From Desulfovibrionaceae bacterium (GTDB lineage Bacteria > Desulfobacterota > Desulfovibrionia > Desulfovibrionales > Desulfovibrionaceae), in contig CAJTFO010000001.1 of the NCBI GenBank assembly GCA_910575755.1, positions 62,001 through 126,000 on the forward strand: DNA of 64,000 bases, written 5' to 3'. Shown here piece after piece: positions 36,297-44,937 of this stretch. Position numbers and translations under genes: made by a program. Within the stretch, counting starts at the first letter, position 1, and each line of letters begins with the position of its first letter. The notes below the pieces were generated by a model that saw nothing but the letters and a program-made list of their open reading frames with translations, was not told where the DNA came from and made no database searches.

Positions 36297-38432
36297 TCAA
36301 GGCATGGCCCTCTGCGTGTTCTGGTGGGGCGCGGCTGGGCTGCCCCCTACGGGCTGCGGCGTCTGCGCGACCCAATCCTCACGCTGGATGCGCCAGTTTC
36401 TGCCATCAAAGCGCAGCATCAGGGTCTTGGTGCCCCGGTCGCTGTGGCCTGTGCTGTCCGCATAGACCTGATTCATATCCGCGCGGATGCCGCGCTTGTC
36501 CATAAGCAGGCGAAGGCCGGAAAGCTGCACCAGCGTGGGTCTGGTTCGCGCCCAGAGGCTTTCTTTCTGGCGACGGATATTTTTGGCCCCCCAGCGGCCC
36601 TGCTGCACGGCGTCAGGGGCGTAAAAGGACATATAGTCGTCCAGGCGGCCCCCTTCCCAGGCCTTGCGCCAGGCCTCCAGATCCGCGCTCACGGCGTTGC
36701 TGACATCCTCCAGATAATGGGCGGCCAGCCCCAGTTCTTCCGGCTTGAATTGTGAACCTACAATGCGGAAGTTGCCGTCCGCTTCCCTCTGCCACCAAAG
36801 GGTGCGCACGCCCTGTTCCGCGCCGTCAGGCGCGACCACGAGCTGCTCGCAACGGCTCACAGCCAGCGTCCCCTGAAGTTCCAGGGAAGGCGCGCGGCTG
36901 ATCAGAGTCAGCCAGGGGGCGCGGAAGCGCCGTTCCAGGTCGCGTTGCACGCTGTTGTAGGATTGGCCGCGCGGCACGCCGGGCAGACGGTTGTACCGCT
37001 CCCTGTCGTACAGGGCGGCCATGTCCGCCAGGGAACGCGCGGCAAAGGCTGTGTTCCAGCCTTGCACGGCCTGCTCCAGAGCGGCGCGCGTCTCCGGCGT
37101 CAGTGAAAGGGCTTCGGGGGCCATGCTCTCTTCCGGAGCTTCCGGGGCTTGAGGCGCTGCGGGCGGGGGCGGCTCCGGCAAGACAGGCGGCGTCTCCGGG
37201 GCAGAGGGCATTTTCGCAGCCGGCGGCGTCTCTTCCCGGTCGGTCTCCATGCCCGGTCTGCCGCCCCAGTTGATTTCCGCCGGCGGCGGTGCGGGAGCCC
37301 TGCGGGGCACCAGAGGGTTGCTGACAGCCAGCAGCTTTTCGGCCTGAGCCACAGCCGCAGGCACAGCGGGAATGCCGGACGCGGCTGTTTCGCCGGGAGC
37401 CTCAGGCATATCCAGCCGCGGCGGCAGGGGCGCTTCAGCCGAAGCGTCCGTGGCCGGCGGGGGCAGGGCGGCGGCCACCAGGCGTCCCTTCTGAAAATCA
37501 GCGCGCATGCCCACATCGCGCGGCGTCCATTCCATGCCCACAATACGGAATTTTTTGTCCTGCCCACGCTGCCAGTACAGGCGGCGCACGCCTTCAGTGG
37601 AAAGGTTGGACGCTGTATAGAACTGCTCGGCCCATGTCACCCAGTAGCCCGGTCCCTCCAGAGCATGGATCTCGCGATTGTAAATCTTGATAAAGGCGAG
37701 CGATTTGAACAGGCGTTCCTTGTTCTGGCGGAAAGCCGCAAAGCTTTCGGTGGCTTTGGAATAGGAATCGGGATCATAATAGTCGAACATCTTGCGTGAA
37801 CGCGCGGCCCAGGCGTTGCTCCAGGCGTGCATCAGGCGGCGCAGCTCACGCGCGGTTCCATTGTCCGGCTGGGGAACCTTGCTCTCGTCCAGTCGTTCGG
37901 CCAGCACCACCGCCGTGCCGGGAGTGAGCTGCGGCCCCACCATGTCGATTTCTTTCAGGCCAATGGCCACACAACCGCGGGTGGGCACCAGGCCGAAGCC
38001 CTTGCTGTGAATCCAGATGCCGTGTCCGGTCTTGCCGCGCAGCCGGTCCACGGGGTTGGGATAATTGAGGGTATAGGCGATGCCCCCGTATTCCCTGAAA
38101 TCCAGCCCGCTGGCAATTTTGTATTCCACAAAATAAATGCCCTCGGGCGTGCGCAGATCGTTGAGTTCCTGCTTGTCGCCCGCCAGTTGCCCCGTAACGC
38201 AGGGAAAGGAGTACTTGAGCTTGAGGGGACTTTTTTTCTCGAAAAAGAGAAAGGTCTGACGATTCTTGTCCACAGCCACCAGATGGGACGGCAGGCCTTC
38301 ATTATAGACGTTGGCCCGCCAGTTCTCGGCGCGGACGGCAACGGCGCAGACCGGAATGACGGCAACAGCCAAGAGCAGCGCCAGGCCCGCCGACAGGAGT
38401 CTGAACGCGGGCGCGCCAAAAGACGCCGCCAC
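36297..38432 (-). CDS. L,D-transpeptidase with three C-terminal NTF2-like (Cds6/SnoaL-type) domains
   Basis: About 711 residues. A signal peptide (LLSAGLALLLAVAVIPVCAV) is followed by the YkuD catalytic domain, with the active-site stretch GHGIWIHSKGF and the Cys in PTRGCVAI. It forms or edits 3-3 cross-links or attaches proteins to peptidoglycan. Then come three NTF2-like repeats, each starting with a W-x-x-A-W/W-N-x-A-F type helix (LMHAWSNAWAARSRKMFDYY, VQGWNTAFAARSLADMAALY, LEAWRKAWEGGRLDDYMSFY) and ending in F-R-I-V-G or W-R-I-Q. A Pro/Ala/Glu-rich linker separates the first two. The start is uncertain: GTG 38432 avoids overlap with pyrE; the longer frame overlaps pyrE and is not real. 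Confidence 0.85.
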   Translation of the reverse strand: MAASFGAPAFRLLSAGLALLLAVAVIPVCAVAVRAENWRANVYNEGLPSHLVAVDKNRQTFLFFEKKSPLKLKYSFPCVTGQLAGDKQELNDLRTPEGIYFVEYKIASGLDFREYGGIAYTLNYPNPVDRLRGKTGHGIWIHSKGFGLVPTRGCVAIGLKEIDMVGPQLTPGTAVVLAERLDESKVPQPDNGTARELRRLMHAWSNAWAARSRKMFDYYDPDSYSKATESFAAFRQNKERLFKSLAFIKIYNREIHALEGPGYWVTWAEQFYTASNLSTEGVRRLYWQRGQDKKFRIVGMEWTPRDVGMRADFQKGRLVAAALPPPATDASAEAPLPPRLDMPEAPGETAASGIPAVPAAVAQAEKLLAVSNPLVPRRAPAPPPAEINWGGRPGMETDREETPPAAKMPSAPETPPVLPEPPPPAAPQAPEAPEESMAPEALSLTPETRAALEQAVQGWNTAFAARSLADMAALYDRERYNRLPGVPRGQSYNSVQRDLERRFRAPWLTLISRAPSLELQGTLAVSRCEQLVVAPDGAEQGVRTLWWQREADGNFRIVGSQFKPEELGLAAHYLEDVSNAVSADLEAWRKAWEGGRLDDYMSFYAPDAVQQGRWGAKNIRRQKESLWARTRPTLVQLSGLRLLMDKRGIRADMNQVYADSTGHSDRGTKTLMLRFDGRNWRIQREDWVAQTPQPVGGSPAAPHQNTQRAMP

Positions 38433-38463
38433 GGCGGCGACGCAAGAACAGCCGGCTGCGGCC

Positions 38464-39021
38464 TCAGCGGGCCAGTTCAACCAGCTCCTTGCGGGTGAAA
38501 AGCGCCAGCAGGTCATAGCCCGCTTCACGCAGCTTTTCACGTCCCCCCTCCTCCCTGTCCAGAATGGCGCAGACAGCGGCAATGGACAAGCCAGCCGCGC
38601 GCACCCTGTCGCAGGCCTTGAGCAGTGAACCGCCGGTGGTGACCACATCCTCCAGCATGGCAACGGAATCGCCCGCGCTGAAATTGCCGAGCCCTTCCAC
38701 AAACTGTCCGGTGCCGTGCCCCTTGGCCTCCTTGCGCACCAGCAGACCGTGCAGCGGCCGTCCCTGCTCGTGTGAAATAACCGTGGTGGCCGAAACCAGC
38801 GGGTCAGCGCCCATGGTCATGCCGCCCACGCCCCTGATGTCCAGCTCTTGCAGCATATGGTTGAACAGCGTGCCGATGAGCCATGCCCCTTCGGCGTGCA
38901 GGGCCGTGACCCTACAATCAAAATAATAGTCGCTCCTGCGGCCGGAAGCCAGCACAAAATCCCCCTCCCGGTAGGATTTTTCCACCAGCAGACGGGCCAG
39001 GCGACGCTTGAGTTCCAGCAT
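38464..39021 (-). CDS. pyrE: Orotate phosphoribosyltransferase
   Basis: Converts orotate and PRPP to OMP in UMP synthesis. 185 residues. The PRPP-binding loop VAMLEDVVTTGGSLLKACD is the clear signature; FVLASGRRSDYYFDCR and GGMTMGADPLVSA are also typical. GGAG lies nine bases before the ATG. It follows purB by 15 bp in the same direction. Confidence 0.95.
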   Translation of the reverse strand: MLELKRRLARLLVEKSYREGDFVLASGRRSDYYFDCRVTALHAEGAWLIGTLFNHMLQELDIRGVGGMTMGADPLVSATTVISHEQGRPLHGLLVRKEAKGHGTGQFVEGLGNFSAGDSVAMLEDVVTTGGSLLKACDRVRAAGLSIAAVCAILDREEGGREKLREAGYDLLALFTRKELVELAR

Positions 39022-39036
39022 GGGCTTGCTCCAGGC

Positions 39037-40347
39037 TCAGTTTTCCGCCGCGTCGGCGCTGAACACGCGCGCAAAAATGGCGTCCTCATGTTGCAGATAA
39101 TACGCCGGATCAAACAATTCCGCCAAAGTTGCTTCCCCCAGGCGGGCGCGCATGTCCGCGTCTTCCCGCACCAGATCGGGGAAGGGACGGCGCGATTCCC
39201 AGCTTTGCATGGCCAGGCGCTGCACCGCTTCATAGGCCTGCTGGCGCGGCAGGCCGGCGGCGATGAGGCTGGTGAGCACGCGTTGCGAGAAATACAGGCC
39301 AAAGGAACGCTCCATATTTTCGCGCATGCGCTCGGGCCTGACCACCAGCCCTTCCAGCAGGCGGGTCAGACGGGTCAGCACATAGTCGGCCAGAATGGTG
39401 GAATCGGGCATGATCACCCGCTCCACAGAAGAGTGGCTGATGTCGCGCTCATGCCAGAGGGCCTGATTTTCCAGAGCGGCCAGGGCGTTGGAACGCAGCA
39501 GGCGCGAAAGGCCGCTCATATTTTCGGCGGAAATGGGGTTCTTTTTGTGCGGCATGGCCGAAGAGCCCTTCTGCCCCCTGGCAAAGCCTTCCTCCACTTC
39601 CAGCACTTCGGTGCGCTGGAGGTGGCGCAGTTCCACACAGAGCCGATCCACCCCGCCGGCCATGACAGCCAGGGAGGTGAAGAAGTGGGCATAACGGTCG
39701 CGCTGAATGATCTGGGTGGAGTGCGGGTCAACCTTGAGGCCCAGACGGCCAAGCGCCTTGCTCTCCAGATCCGGCGAAAGAAAGGCGTAAGTGCCCACCG
39801 CGCCGGAGATCTTGCCCACGCGCACGCTTTCCAGCCCGGCTTCCACCCGCTTGAGATGACGCGCAAATTCCGCGTGAAAACCGGCCATCTTCAGGCCGAA
39901 GCTGGTGGGCTCGGCGTGGATGCCGTGGGTGCGCCCCATGCACAGCGCGCCCTTGTGGCGGCGGGCCAGACTTTCCAGGGTTTGCAGCAGAGCGCGCAGG
40001 TCCTCAAGAATCAGCTCGCCGGCCTGAACCAGCAGCAGGGCGTTGGCCGTGTCCACAATGTCCGAGGAAGTGCAGCCCAGATGGATAAAGCGGGCCTCCG
40101 GCCCCACCTTTTCCTCCAGCGAGGTCAGGAAGGCGATGACGTCATGACGCGTGGTTTCCTCAATGCTCAGGATGCGTTCCACGTCAATGTCCGCCTTGTG
40201 GCGGATCGTGTTCACGGCCTCGACCGGAATGCGGCCCAGTTCGGCCCAGGCCTCGCACACGGCCACTTCCACCGCGAGCCAGGCCCGGTAACGGTTTTCC
40301 AGGGTCCAGATCCGACCCATTTCCGGCCGGGTGTAGCGTTCGATCAT
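39037..40347 (-). CDS. purB: Adenylosuccinate lyase
   Basis: Cleaves SAICAR and adenylosuccinate in purine synthesis. 436 residues. The fumarase/aspartase superfamily signature is GSSAMPHKKNPISAENMSG. The N-terminal IERYTRPEMGRIWTLENRYR and GRTHGIHAEPTSFG (catalytic His) fit PurB. ATG 40347 follows GAGGAAG; the longer frame runs into the FmdB gene in another phase and is rejected. Confidence 0.96.
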   Translation of the reverse strand: MIERYTRPEMGRIWTLENRYRAWLAVEVAVCEAWAELGRIPVEAVNTIRHKADIDVERILSIEETTRHDVIAFLTSLEEKVGPEARFIHLGCTSSDIVDTANALLLVQAGELILEDLRALLQTLESLARRHKGALCMGRTHGIHAEPTSFGLKMAGFHAEFARHLKRVEAGLESVRVGKISGAVGTYAFLSPDLESKALGRLGLKVDPHSTQIIQRDRYAHFFTSLAVMAGGVDRLCVELRHLQRTEVLEVEEGFARGQKGSSAMPHKKNPISAENMSGLSRLLRSNALAALENQALWHERDISHSSVERVIMPDSTILADYVLTRLTRLLEGLVVRPERMRENMERSFGLYFSQRVLTSLIAAGLPRQQAYEAVQRLAMQSWESRRPFPDLVREDADMRARLGEATLAELFDPAYYLQHEDAIFARVFSADAAEN

Positions 40348-40375
40348 GGCTTCCTCGTGGACGTATGACGAATTT

Positions 40376-40738
40376 TTATGACGCCGCAGGGGCGCTTTTG
40401 GCCTTGGACGGAGGTGTGGCCTTGGCCACCGGCTTTTCCGCCGGAGAGTTTTTTTCCGCCGGAGCGGATGCGCCCCCGGAAGTTTCCGCCGCAACGGATT
40501 TGGCTTCTCCCGCGGGGGCGGAAGAGGCGGCAGCCCCCTCCTCGCTGATGCCCTTGCGATAGCCGTAATCGCTCACATACCAGCCGCCGCCCTTGAGCAC
40601 AAAGGACGTCTGCGACATGATCCGCGGCGAGGGGGCGCCGCACCGGGGGCAGGGCTCCTGCCCGTGCGCGTCCGAGGCCTTGACCCACTCTTCAAATACA
40701 TGCTGACACTTGGGGCACTGGTATTCGTAAATAGGCAT
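40376..40738 (-). CDS. FmdB-type zinc-ribbon protein
   Basis: 120 residues. The N-terminal FmdB/CxxC_CxxC domain is MPIYEYQCPKCQHVFEEWVK with CPRCGAPSPRIM, giving a four-Cys zinc site. The remainder from about residue 70 is a low-complexity Ala/Pro/Lys/Ser tail. It lies 28 bp upstream of purB in the same direction. Proposed regulatory roles of this family are not well established. Confidence 0.88.
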   Translation of the reverse strand: MPIYEYQCPKCQHVFEEWVKASDAHGQEPCPRCGAPSPRIMSQTSFVLKGGGWYVSDYGYRKGISEEGAAASSAPAGEAKSVAAETSGGASAPAEKNSPAEKPVAKATPPSKAKSAPAAS

Positions 40739-40979
40739 AATAACGCCAGTACACGACCGTTCCGCGCCGGCGGAGCAGTCCTTGCGCTGAGTGTGAGCGT
40801 CCTTTCAGGCCGGACGCGAAGGCCCTCGACACAGACCGTTACTGAACAGACGCCCTCCAGATATGACTTTTTCGCCGCGCGTCAAGCGACGCCCTGTCAG
40901 CACAGGGCAGGCACATCTGATTTTCCGGCCTGTTGCCTGTGGGGGCTCTCCGCGGACAGGACGCCGCGAGAACAGCGCC

Positions 40980-41087
40980 TTAGGCCTTGGCGGCCTTGGC
41001 TTCATGCACGCGCTGCTTCAGGCGCTTGGCGCGGCGTTGACGGCGGCGGTCCAGTTCTTTCTTCCGTTCAATTTTCTTGTGTGCCAT
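40980..41087 (-). CDS. 35-residue basic protein, conserved-looking
   Basis: Too short for usual gene cut-offs. The frame reads MAHKKIERKKELDRRRQRRA and then K-R-L-K-Q-R-V-H-E-A-K-A-A-K-A, stop TAA. More than half of the residues are Lys or Arg, in a pattern suited to one long RNA-binding helix. GGAGG lies eight bases before the ATG. Similar short K/R-rich proteins occur in Desulfovibrio, but the function is unknown. A ribosome or RNA partner is an inference from composition. Confidence 0.65.
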   Translation of the reverse strand: MAHKKIERKKELDRRRQRRAKRLKQRVHEAKAAKA

Positions 41088-41128
41088 GACAGCTCCTCCA
41101 GCGAATCTCATATTTTAAGTGAAGAACT

Positions 41129-42007
41129 CTAAACTCTTTCTGCCGTAAAGTCCAGCCCCGGCTTATGCTCGTGCAGCACACGCGGCGGCGCGTCAAAAAA
41201 ACCGCTGACGCCGCCAGTTTCGGCTATTTGACAGGGCGCGAAGCCATGCGCGGCCAGAATTTCTTCAACCTGAGGCCGCAACGCTGCGGGCAAACGCGTG
41301 ACCTGGAGCAGAGGCGCGGGCCTGAGTCGCAGGCGAAAATCCCCCAGCGCGGGCCCGCCTTCATCCGGCGCGGGCAGTTGGGCCAGAGCGGCCTCAAGCC
41401 CGGCCAGCTGTTCCAGCAGGGCGGCGTCAGGCGAGAGACCATAGGCAAGACGGGTCAGCAGACAGGGCCGTGCCTGCTGCTCCGGCCAGACCAGGCCTGT
41501 GGATCCGGCCAGCGAACGGATGGCGGCCTTGTCCAGCCCGGCTTCAGCCAGGGGAGAACGCACTCGCGCTTCGGCCAGCGCCCGCAGGCCGGGCCGGAAT
41601 GCGTGCAGATCGTCGGCATTGCTGCCGTCGCAGAGCAGACGGTCGCCGCCTTCCCTGGCGCGCCGCTTGCTCAGGGCCGCGCGCAGGGCGGCAATCAGCC
41701 CTTTTTTGCAGTCATAGCAGCGTTGGCGGCTGTTGCGGGCCACTTCCGGCAGAGACAGCGGATCAAAATCCAGCATCAGCAGCGGCAGGCCGGCAGCATT
41801 GGCCCATTGCGCGGCCCATGCGCTTTCCTGCGCCGGGATGTGCGGCCCGCGCGCGTGCAGGGCCAGCACGTCGCACCCGCAGAGCCGGGCCGCGTGGCAG
41901 AGAAAACGGCTGTCCAGACCGCCGGAAAAGGCCACGGCCAGCGGCGGCAGGCCACGCAGGGCCCTGACGAAATCTCCAGGCAGGGCCGCCGCCGGGCCTG
42001 CTACCAT
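41129..42007 (-). CDS. LarE-like PP-loop ATP pyrophosphatase (sacrificial sulfur transferase family)
   Basis: 292 residues. The PP-loop is [21 protein letters not shown] gives the conserved Cys region of LarE; the substrate side is [20 protein letters not shown] with VRSPL and [11 protein letters not shown]. LarE adenylates a pyridinium dinucleotide and inserts sulfur for the Ni-pincer cofactor of lactate racemase. No larB, larC or larA is near, so the exact substrate is open. The ATG overlaps the hisF end by seven bases, so it is translated with hisH-hisF. Confidence 0.8.
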   Translation of the reverse strand: MVAGPAAALPGDFVRALRGLPPLAVAFSGGLDSRFLCHAARLCGCDVLALHARGPHIPAQESAWAAQWANAAGLPLLMLDFDPLSLPEVARNSRQRCYDCKKGLIAALRAALSKRRAREGGDRLLCDGSNADDLHAFRPGLRALAEARVRSPLAEAGLDKAAIRSLAGSTGLVWPEQQARPCLLTRLAYGLSPDAALLEQLAGLEAALAQLPAPDEGGPALGDFRLRLRPAPLLQVTRLPAALRPQVEEILAAHGFAPCQIAETGGVSGFFDAPPRVLHEHKPGLDFTAERV

Positions 42008-42780
42008 GTGAGCCGTACCCTGGCCCCGCGCGCGGCCATGTATTCCTTGCACTGGCGGATGCTGTACTCCCCGTAATGCACGATGGAGGCAATAAGCGCC
42101 GCCGACGCGCCGCCCGCGCTGACAGCCTCGTACATGTGCCGGGGTTCGCCCGCGCCGCCCGACGCAATGACCGGAATGGACACGGCGTCGGCAATGGCGC
42201 GGGTCAGCCTGAGTTCATAACCGTCCCTGGTCCCGTCAGCGTCAATGGAGTTCACGCAAAGCTCGCCCGCGCCCAGCTCCTGGCAGCGCCGCGCCCAGGC
42301 CAGCGCGTCAAGCCCCATGCGCTTGCGCCCGCCGTGGATCACGATTTCATAGCCCGAGGGAAGGGCTTCGCTCACGGGCACGGCCAGCACGTCCATGCCC
42401 ACCACAATGGCCTGTGAACCGAAGGCGTCCGCGCCCTCGCTGATGATCCGGGGATTTTTCACCGCCGCCGAGTTGACCGAGACCTTCTCCGCCCCGGCCA
42501 GCAGCACGGCGCGCATGTCCGCCACAGTGGCAATGCCGCCGCCCACGCTGAAGGGAATGAAAATCTGCTCGGCCACCCGCTCCACCACATCCAGAAAGAT
42601 GCCGCGCGCTTCGGCCGAGGCCGTGATGTCGTAAAAAACGATTTCATCAGCCCCTTCTTCATAATAGCGGCGGGCGCTGGCCACCGGGTCGCCTATATCC
42701 TCATTGCCTGCAAATTTCACGCCCTTGGTCAGCCGCCCGTTGCGCACGTCCAGACAGGGAATCACCCGTTTACTGAGCAT
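42001..42780 (-). CDS. hisF: Imidazole glycerol phosphate synthase cyclase subunit
   Basis: 259-residue TIM barrel forming IGP and AICAR from PRFAR using ammonia from HisH. Catalytic Asp residues are in [15 protein letters not shown] and [16 protein letters not shown]. Phosphate loops: [14 protein letters not shown] and [11 protein letters not shown] 42780 overlaps the hisH end by 11 bases. Confidence 0.95.
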   Translation of the reverse strand: MLSKRVIPCLDVRNGRLTKGVKFAGNEDIGDPVASARRYYEEGADEIVFYDITASAEARGIFLDVVERVAEQIFIPFSVGGGIATVADMRAVLLAGAEKVSVNSAAVKNPRIISEGADAFGSQAIVVGMDVLAVPVSEALPSGYEIVIHGGRKRMGLDALAWARRCQELGAGELCVNSIDADGTRDGYELRLTRAIADAVSIPVIASGGAGEPRHMYEAVSAGGASAALIASIVHYGEYSIRQCKEYMAARGARVRLTW

Positions 42781-43411
42781 GGCGCGCCTCCCGGCAGTAG
42801 TCGTAAAAATTGCGCAGCAGGGCCAGACCAGGGCGTCCGCTCTTTTCCGGATGAAACTGGGCGGCCCACAACCCTTCGCGCCCGTAAAGGGAACAGAACT
42901 CCCGCCCGTAGACCGTGGTGGCCAGCACAAGGGCGGGGGCCGGCTCCACATAATACCCGTGCACAAAATAAAATTCCGCCGCGGGTTCCACGCCCTTCAG
43001 CAGACGACAGGGCGCAAGGACGCGCAGGCTGTTCCAGCCCATGTGCGGCACGGGCGCGGGACTGCCGTCCTCCTGCCGCAGATTGTCCTCAAAACGACGG
43101 CAGACGCCGGGAACCAGTCCCAGGGTGGGCGTGTCGTTTTCTTCGCTGCGCTCCAGCAGAATCTGACAGCCCAGGCAGATGCCCAGCAGGGGCTGTCCCA
43201 CGTCCACGGCGCGGCGCAGGGCCGCCGCCTGTCCGGCCTCGCCCAGAGCGCGCATGGCCTGACCGGCTGCGCCCACACCGGGAAAAATAATGCCCTGCGC
43301 GCTTTCCAGCAGGGCCGGATCAGCCGTGACGGCACAGGGAATGCCCATATGCTCCAGCGCGCGGCGCACGCTCGTCTGGTTGCCCGCTTTGTAATCCAGA
43401 ATGGCCAGCAT
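42770..43411 (-). CDS. hisH: Imidazole glycerol phosphate synthase glutaminase subunit
   Basis: 213-residue class I glutamine amidotransferase. The nucleophile is in [16 protein letters not shown], and His and Glu in [11 protein letters not shown]. The N-terminus [18 protein letters not shown] is typical. AAGGA precedes ATG 43411. First gene of hisH-hisF-larE-like. Confidence 0.95.
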   Translation of the reverse strand: MLAILDYKAGNQTSVRRALEHMGIPCAVTADPALLESAQGIIFPGVGAAGQAMRALGEAGQAAALRRAVDVGQPLLGICLGCQILLERSEENDTPTLGLVPGVCRRFEDNLRQEDGSPAPVPHMGWNSLRVLAPCRLLKGVEPAAEFYFVHGYYVEPAPALVLATTVYGREFCSLYGREGLWAAQFHPEKSGRPGLALLRNFYDYCREARHAQ

Positions 43412-43742
43412 GTATGTTCCTTGGTTGTGGTGCGGCCCGCGTCGGGGCGGGCCTTGCGCGCCGAATATAGCTGTTTCGGCCACGGCAGGCAATGCGCGCA
43501 GGCGGGGCCAGGGCAATGGCATGAAGGCCAGGCCGCGTAATATGCTTGATTGCATCAATGCTTACCGTCGCTCCCTTGAAGAGGAAAGACCTTCACCACC
43601 CACCGTGACCAAGCCCCAGCCGGGCCTGCGAGGCTTGCGGACGGCCCGCCTCCACCCCCGGTTTTGTGCTTGACAGAGCGCCCTGCGCCGGACAAGAACA
43701 CAAGATCTGGTATCAACAGTTTCACGCAGAAAGAGGACACAG
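43412..43742. promoter_or_regulatory. Divergent promoter region between hisH and the thioesterase gene
   Basis: 331 bp without a gene. On the + side a TTGACA lies at 43672 and a purine-rich AGAAAGAGGACAC precedes the thioesterase ATG; no good -10 was found at 17 bp from that TTGACA. Nothing recognisable as an operator or attenuator for hisH. Confidence 0.35.
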
Positions 43743-44150
43743 ATGAAAGCAGCATTGCAAACGGGGGTGAAAGGCCAGTCGGAAATCACGGTCAGCAAGG
43801 AGCTTCTTGCCAGCGAAGTGGGCAGCGGCCTGGTGACGGTTTACTCCACGGCCATGATGATCGCGGGCATGGAGGCCACTGCCGTGGCCTCGGTGCAGGA
43901 CTTGCTGGAAGAAGGCCAGACCACGGTGGGCACGCGCGTCGATGTCGCGCATCTGGCGGCCACGCCATGCGGCATGAAGGTGCGCTTCACCACGGAGCTG
44001 ACCGCCGTTTCTCCCAATGGCAAGGGCCTGACCTTCGCTGTGGCGGCCCATGACGAAGTTGGCCTTATCGGGGAAGGCGTGCACGAACGGGTGGTGGTCA
44101 ACAAGGAAAAATTTGAAAGCAGAACCCGGGACAAGGGCCAACAGGCCTGA
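43743..44150 (+). CDS. Hotdog-fold thioesterase (FlK-like)
   Basis: 135 residues matching small single-domain thioesterases related to fluoroacetyl-CoA thioesterase: QSEITVSKELLASEVGSG, AMMIAGMEATAVASVQDLL, GQTTVGTRVDVAHLAATPCG, then HDEVGLIGEGVHERVVV. Expected to hydrolyse a short acyl-CoA or similar thioester in the cytoplasm; substrate not predictable. A GAGG site lies before the ATG. Monocistronic or paired with the next FMN reductase gene. Confidence 0.8.
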   Translation: MKAALQTGVKGQSEITVSKELLASEVGSGLVTVYSTAMMIAGMEATAVASVQDLLEEGQTTVGTRVDVAHLAATPCGMKVRFTTELTAVSPNGKGLTFAVAAHDEVGLIGEGVHERVVVNKEKFESRTRDKGQQA

Positions 44151-44294
44151 GGGGTCGCGGCGGCCAGGCCGTGAAAACAGTATGTTTTCACGAAAAAATC
44201 AGCTAGACTCCAGGGACACAAGCGGATTGGCCGGCCGGGCCGTCATGGCCGGGCAAGCGCAGACCGCATAACATACAGCCCAAGGAGCAACCTG

Positions 44295-44843
44295 ATGGAA
44301 ACCCTCTCTTTTGTCGGCATGACCGGCAGCCTGCGCCGCGCCTCGCGCAACAAGGGTCTGTTGCGCTGCTGCGCGGCCCACCTGCCGCAAGGCGTGCGCA
44401 TGGAAATTGCGGATATTTCCGCCCTGCCGTTTTATAATGAGGATCTGGAAAAACCCCGGGCGGTCAGTGACCTGATTGCGCAGGTCACTGCGGCCGACGC
44501 GCTGGTGCTGGCCTGCCCGGAATACAATTATTCCATGGCCCCGGCCCTGAAGAACGCGCTGGACTGGCTCTCGCGCGAACCGGATCTGGCCCCGCTCAGC
44601 GGCAAGCCCGCCTGCCTGCTGGGCGCGGGCGGCGGCATGGGCACGGCGCGCAGCCAGTACCATATGCGTCAGACCTGCGTGTATCTGAACCTGCGCCTGC
44701 TGAACAGACCGGAGTTCTTCTCCAATGCTTTTTCAGAGGCTTTTAACGCGGAAGGCGACCTCATTGACGAGGGCCTCACCAAACAGGCGAGTGCGCTGAT
44801 GCAGGCCCTGGCCGACTGGACGCGCTTTCTGAAACAGGCGTAA
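44295..44843 (+). CDS. NADPH-dependent FMN reductase family protein
   Basis: 182-residue flavodoxin-like protein: GMTGSLRRASRNKGLLR (phosphate loop for FMN), ADALVLACPEYNYSMAPALK (family signature P-E-Y-N-x-S), and LLGAGGGMGTARSQYHMR. It resembles azoreductase/chromate reductase-type enzymes that reduce FMN or quinoid compounds. AGGAG precedes the ATG, and a strong terminator follows. Confidence 0.88.
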   Translation: METLSFVGMTGSLRRASRNKGLLRCCAAHLPQGVRMEIADISALPFYNEDLEKPRAVSDLIAQVTAADALVLACPEYNYSMAPALKNALDWLSREPDLAPLSGKPACLLGAGGGMGTARSQYHMRQTCVYLNLRLLNRPEFFSNAFSEAFNAEGDLIDEGLTKQASALMQALADWTRFLKQA

Positions 44844-44871
44844 TCCCCAACCAATACCCCGGGCAGCAGAT

Positions 44872-44913
44872 CAGGCAGGCCGCGGCGCGAACGCTCCGGC
44901 CTGCCTGTTTTTT
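44872..44913 (+). terminator. Rho-independent terminator of the FMN reductase gene
   Basis: CAGGCAGGCCG pairs with CGGCCTGCCTG and is followed by six T. Confidence 0.85.
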
Positions 44914-44937
44914 GCGACGCCGCGCAGGACGCGGACG

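Noticed and set aside
38464..38702. N-terminal extension of the L,D-transpeptidase frame over pyrE
   Set aside because: It would overlap almost half of pyrE in another frame and put the signal peptide in mid-protein; start moved to the GTG at 38432.
44171..44191. GTGAAAACA/TGTTTTCAC hairpin after the thioesterase gene as a terminator
   Set aside because: Followed by GAAAAAA and not T on the coding strand; left uncalled because function is unclear.
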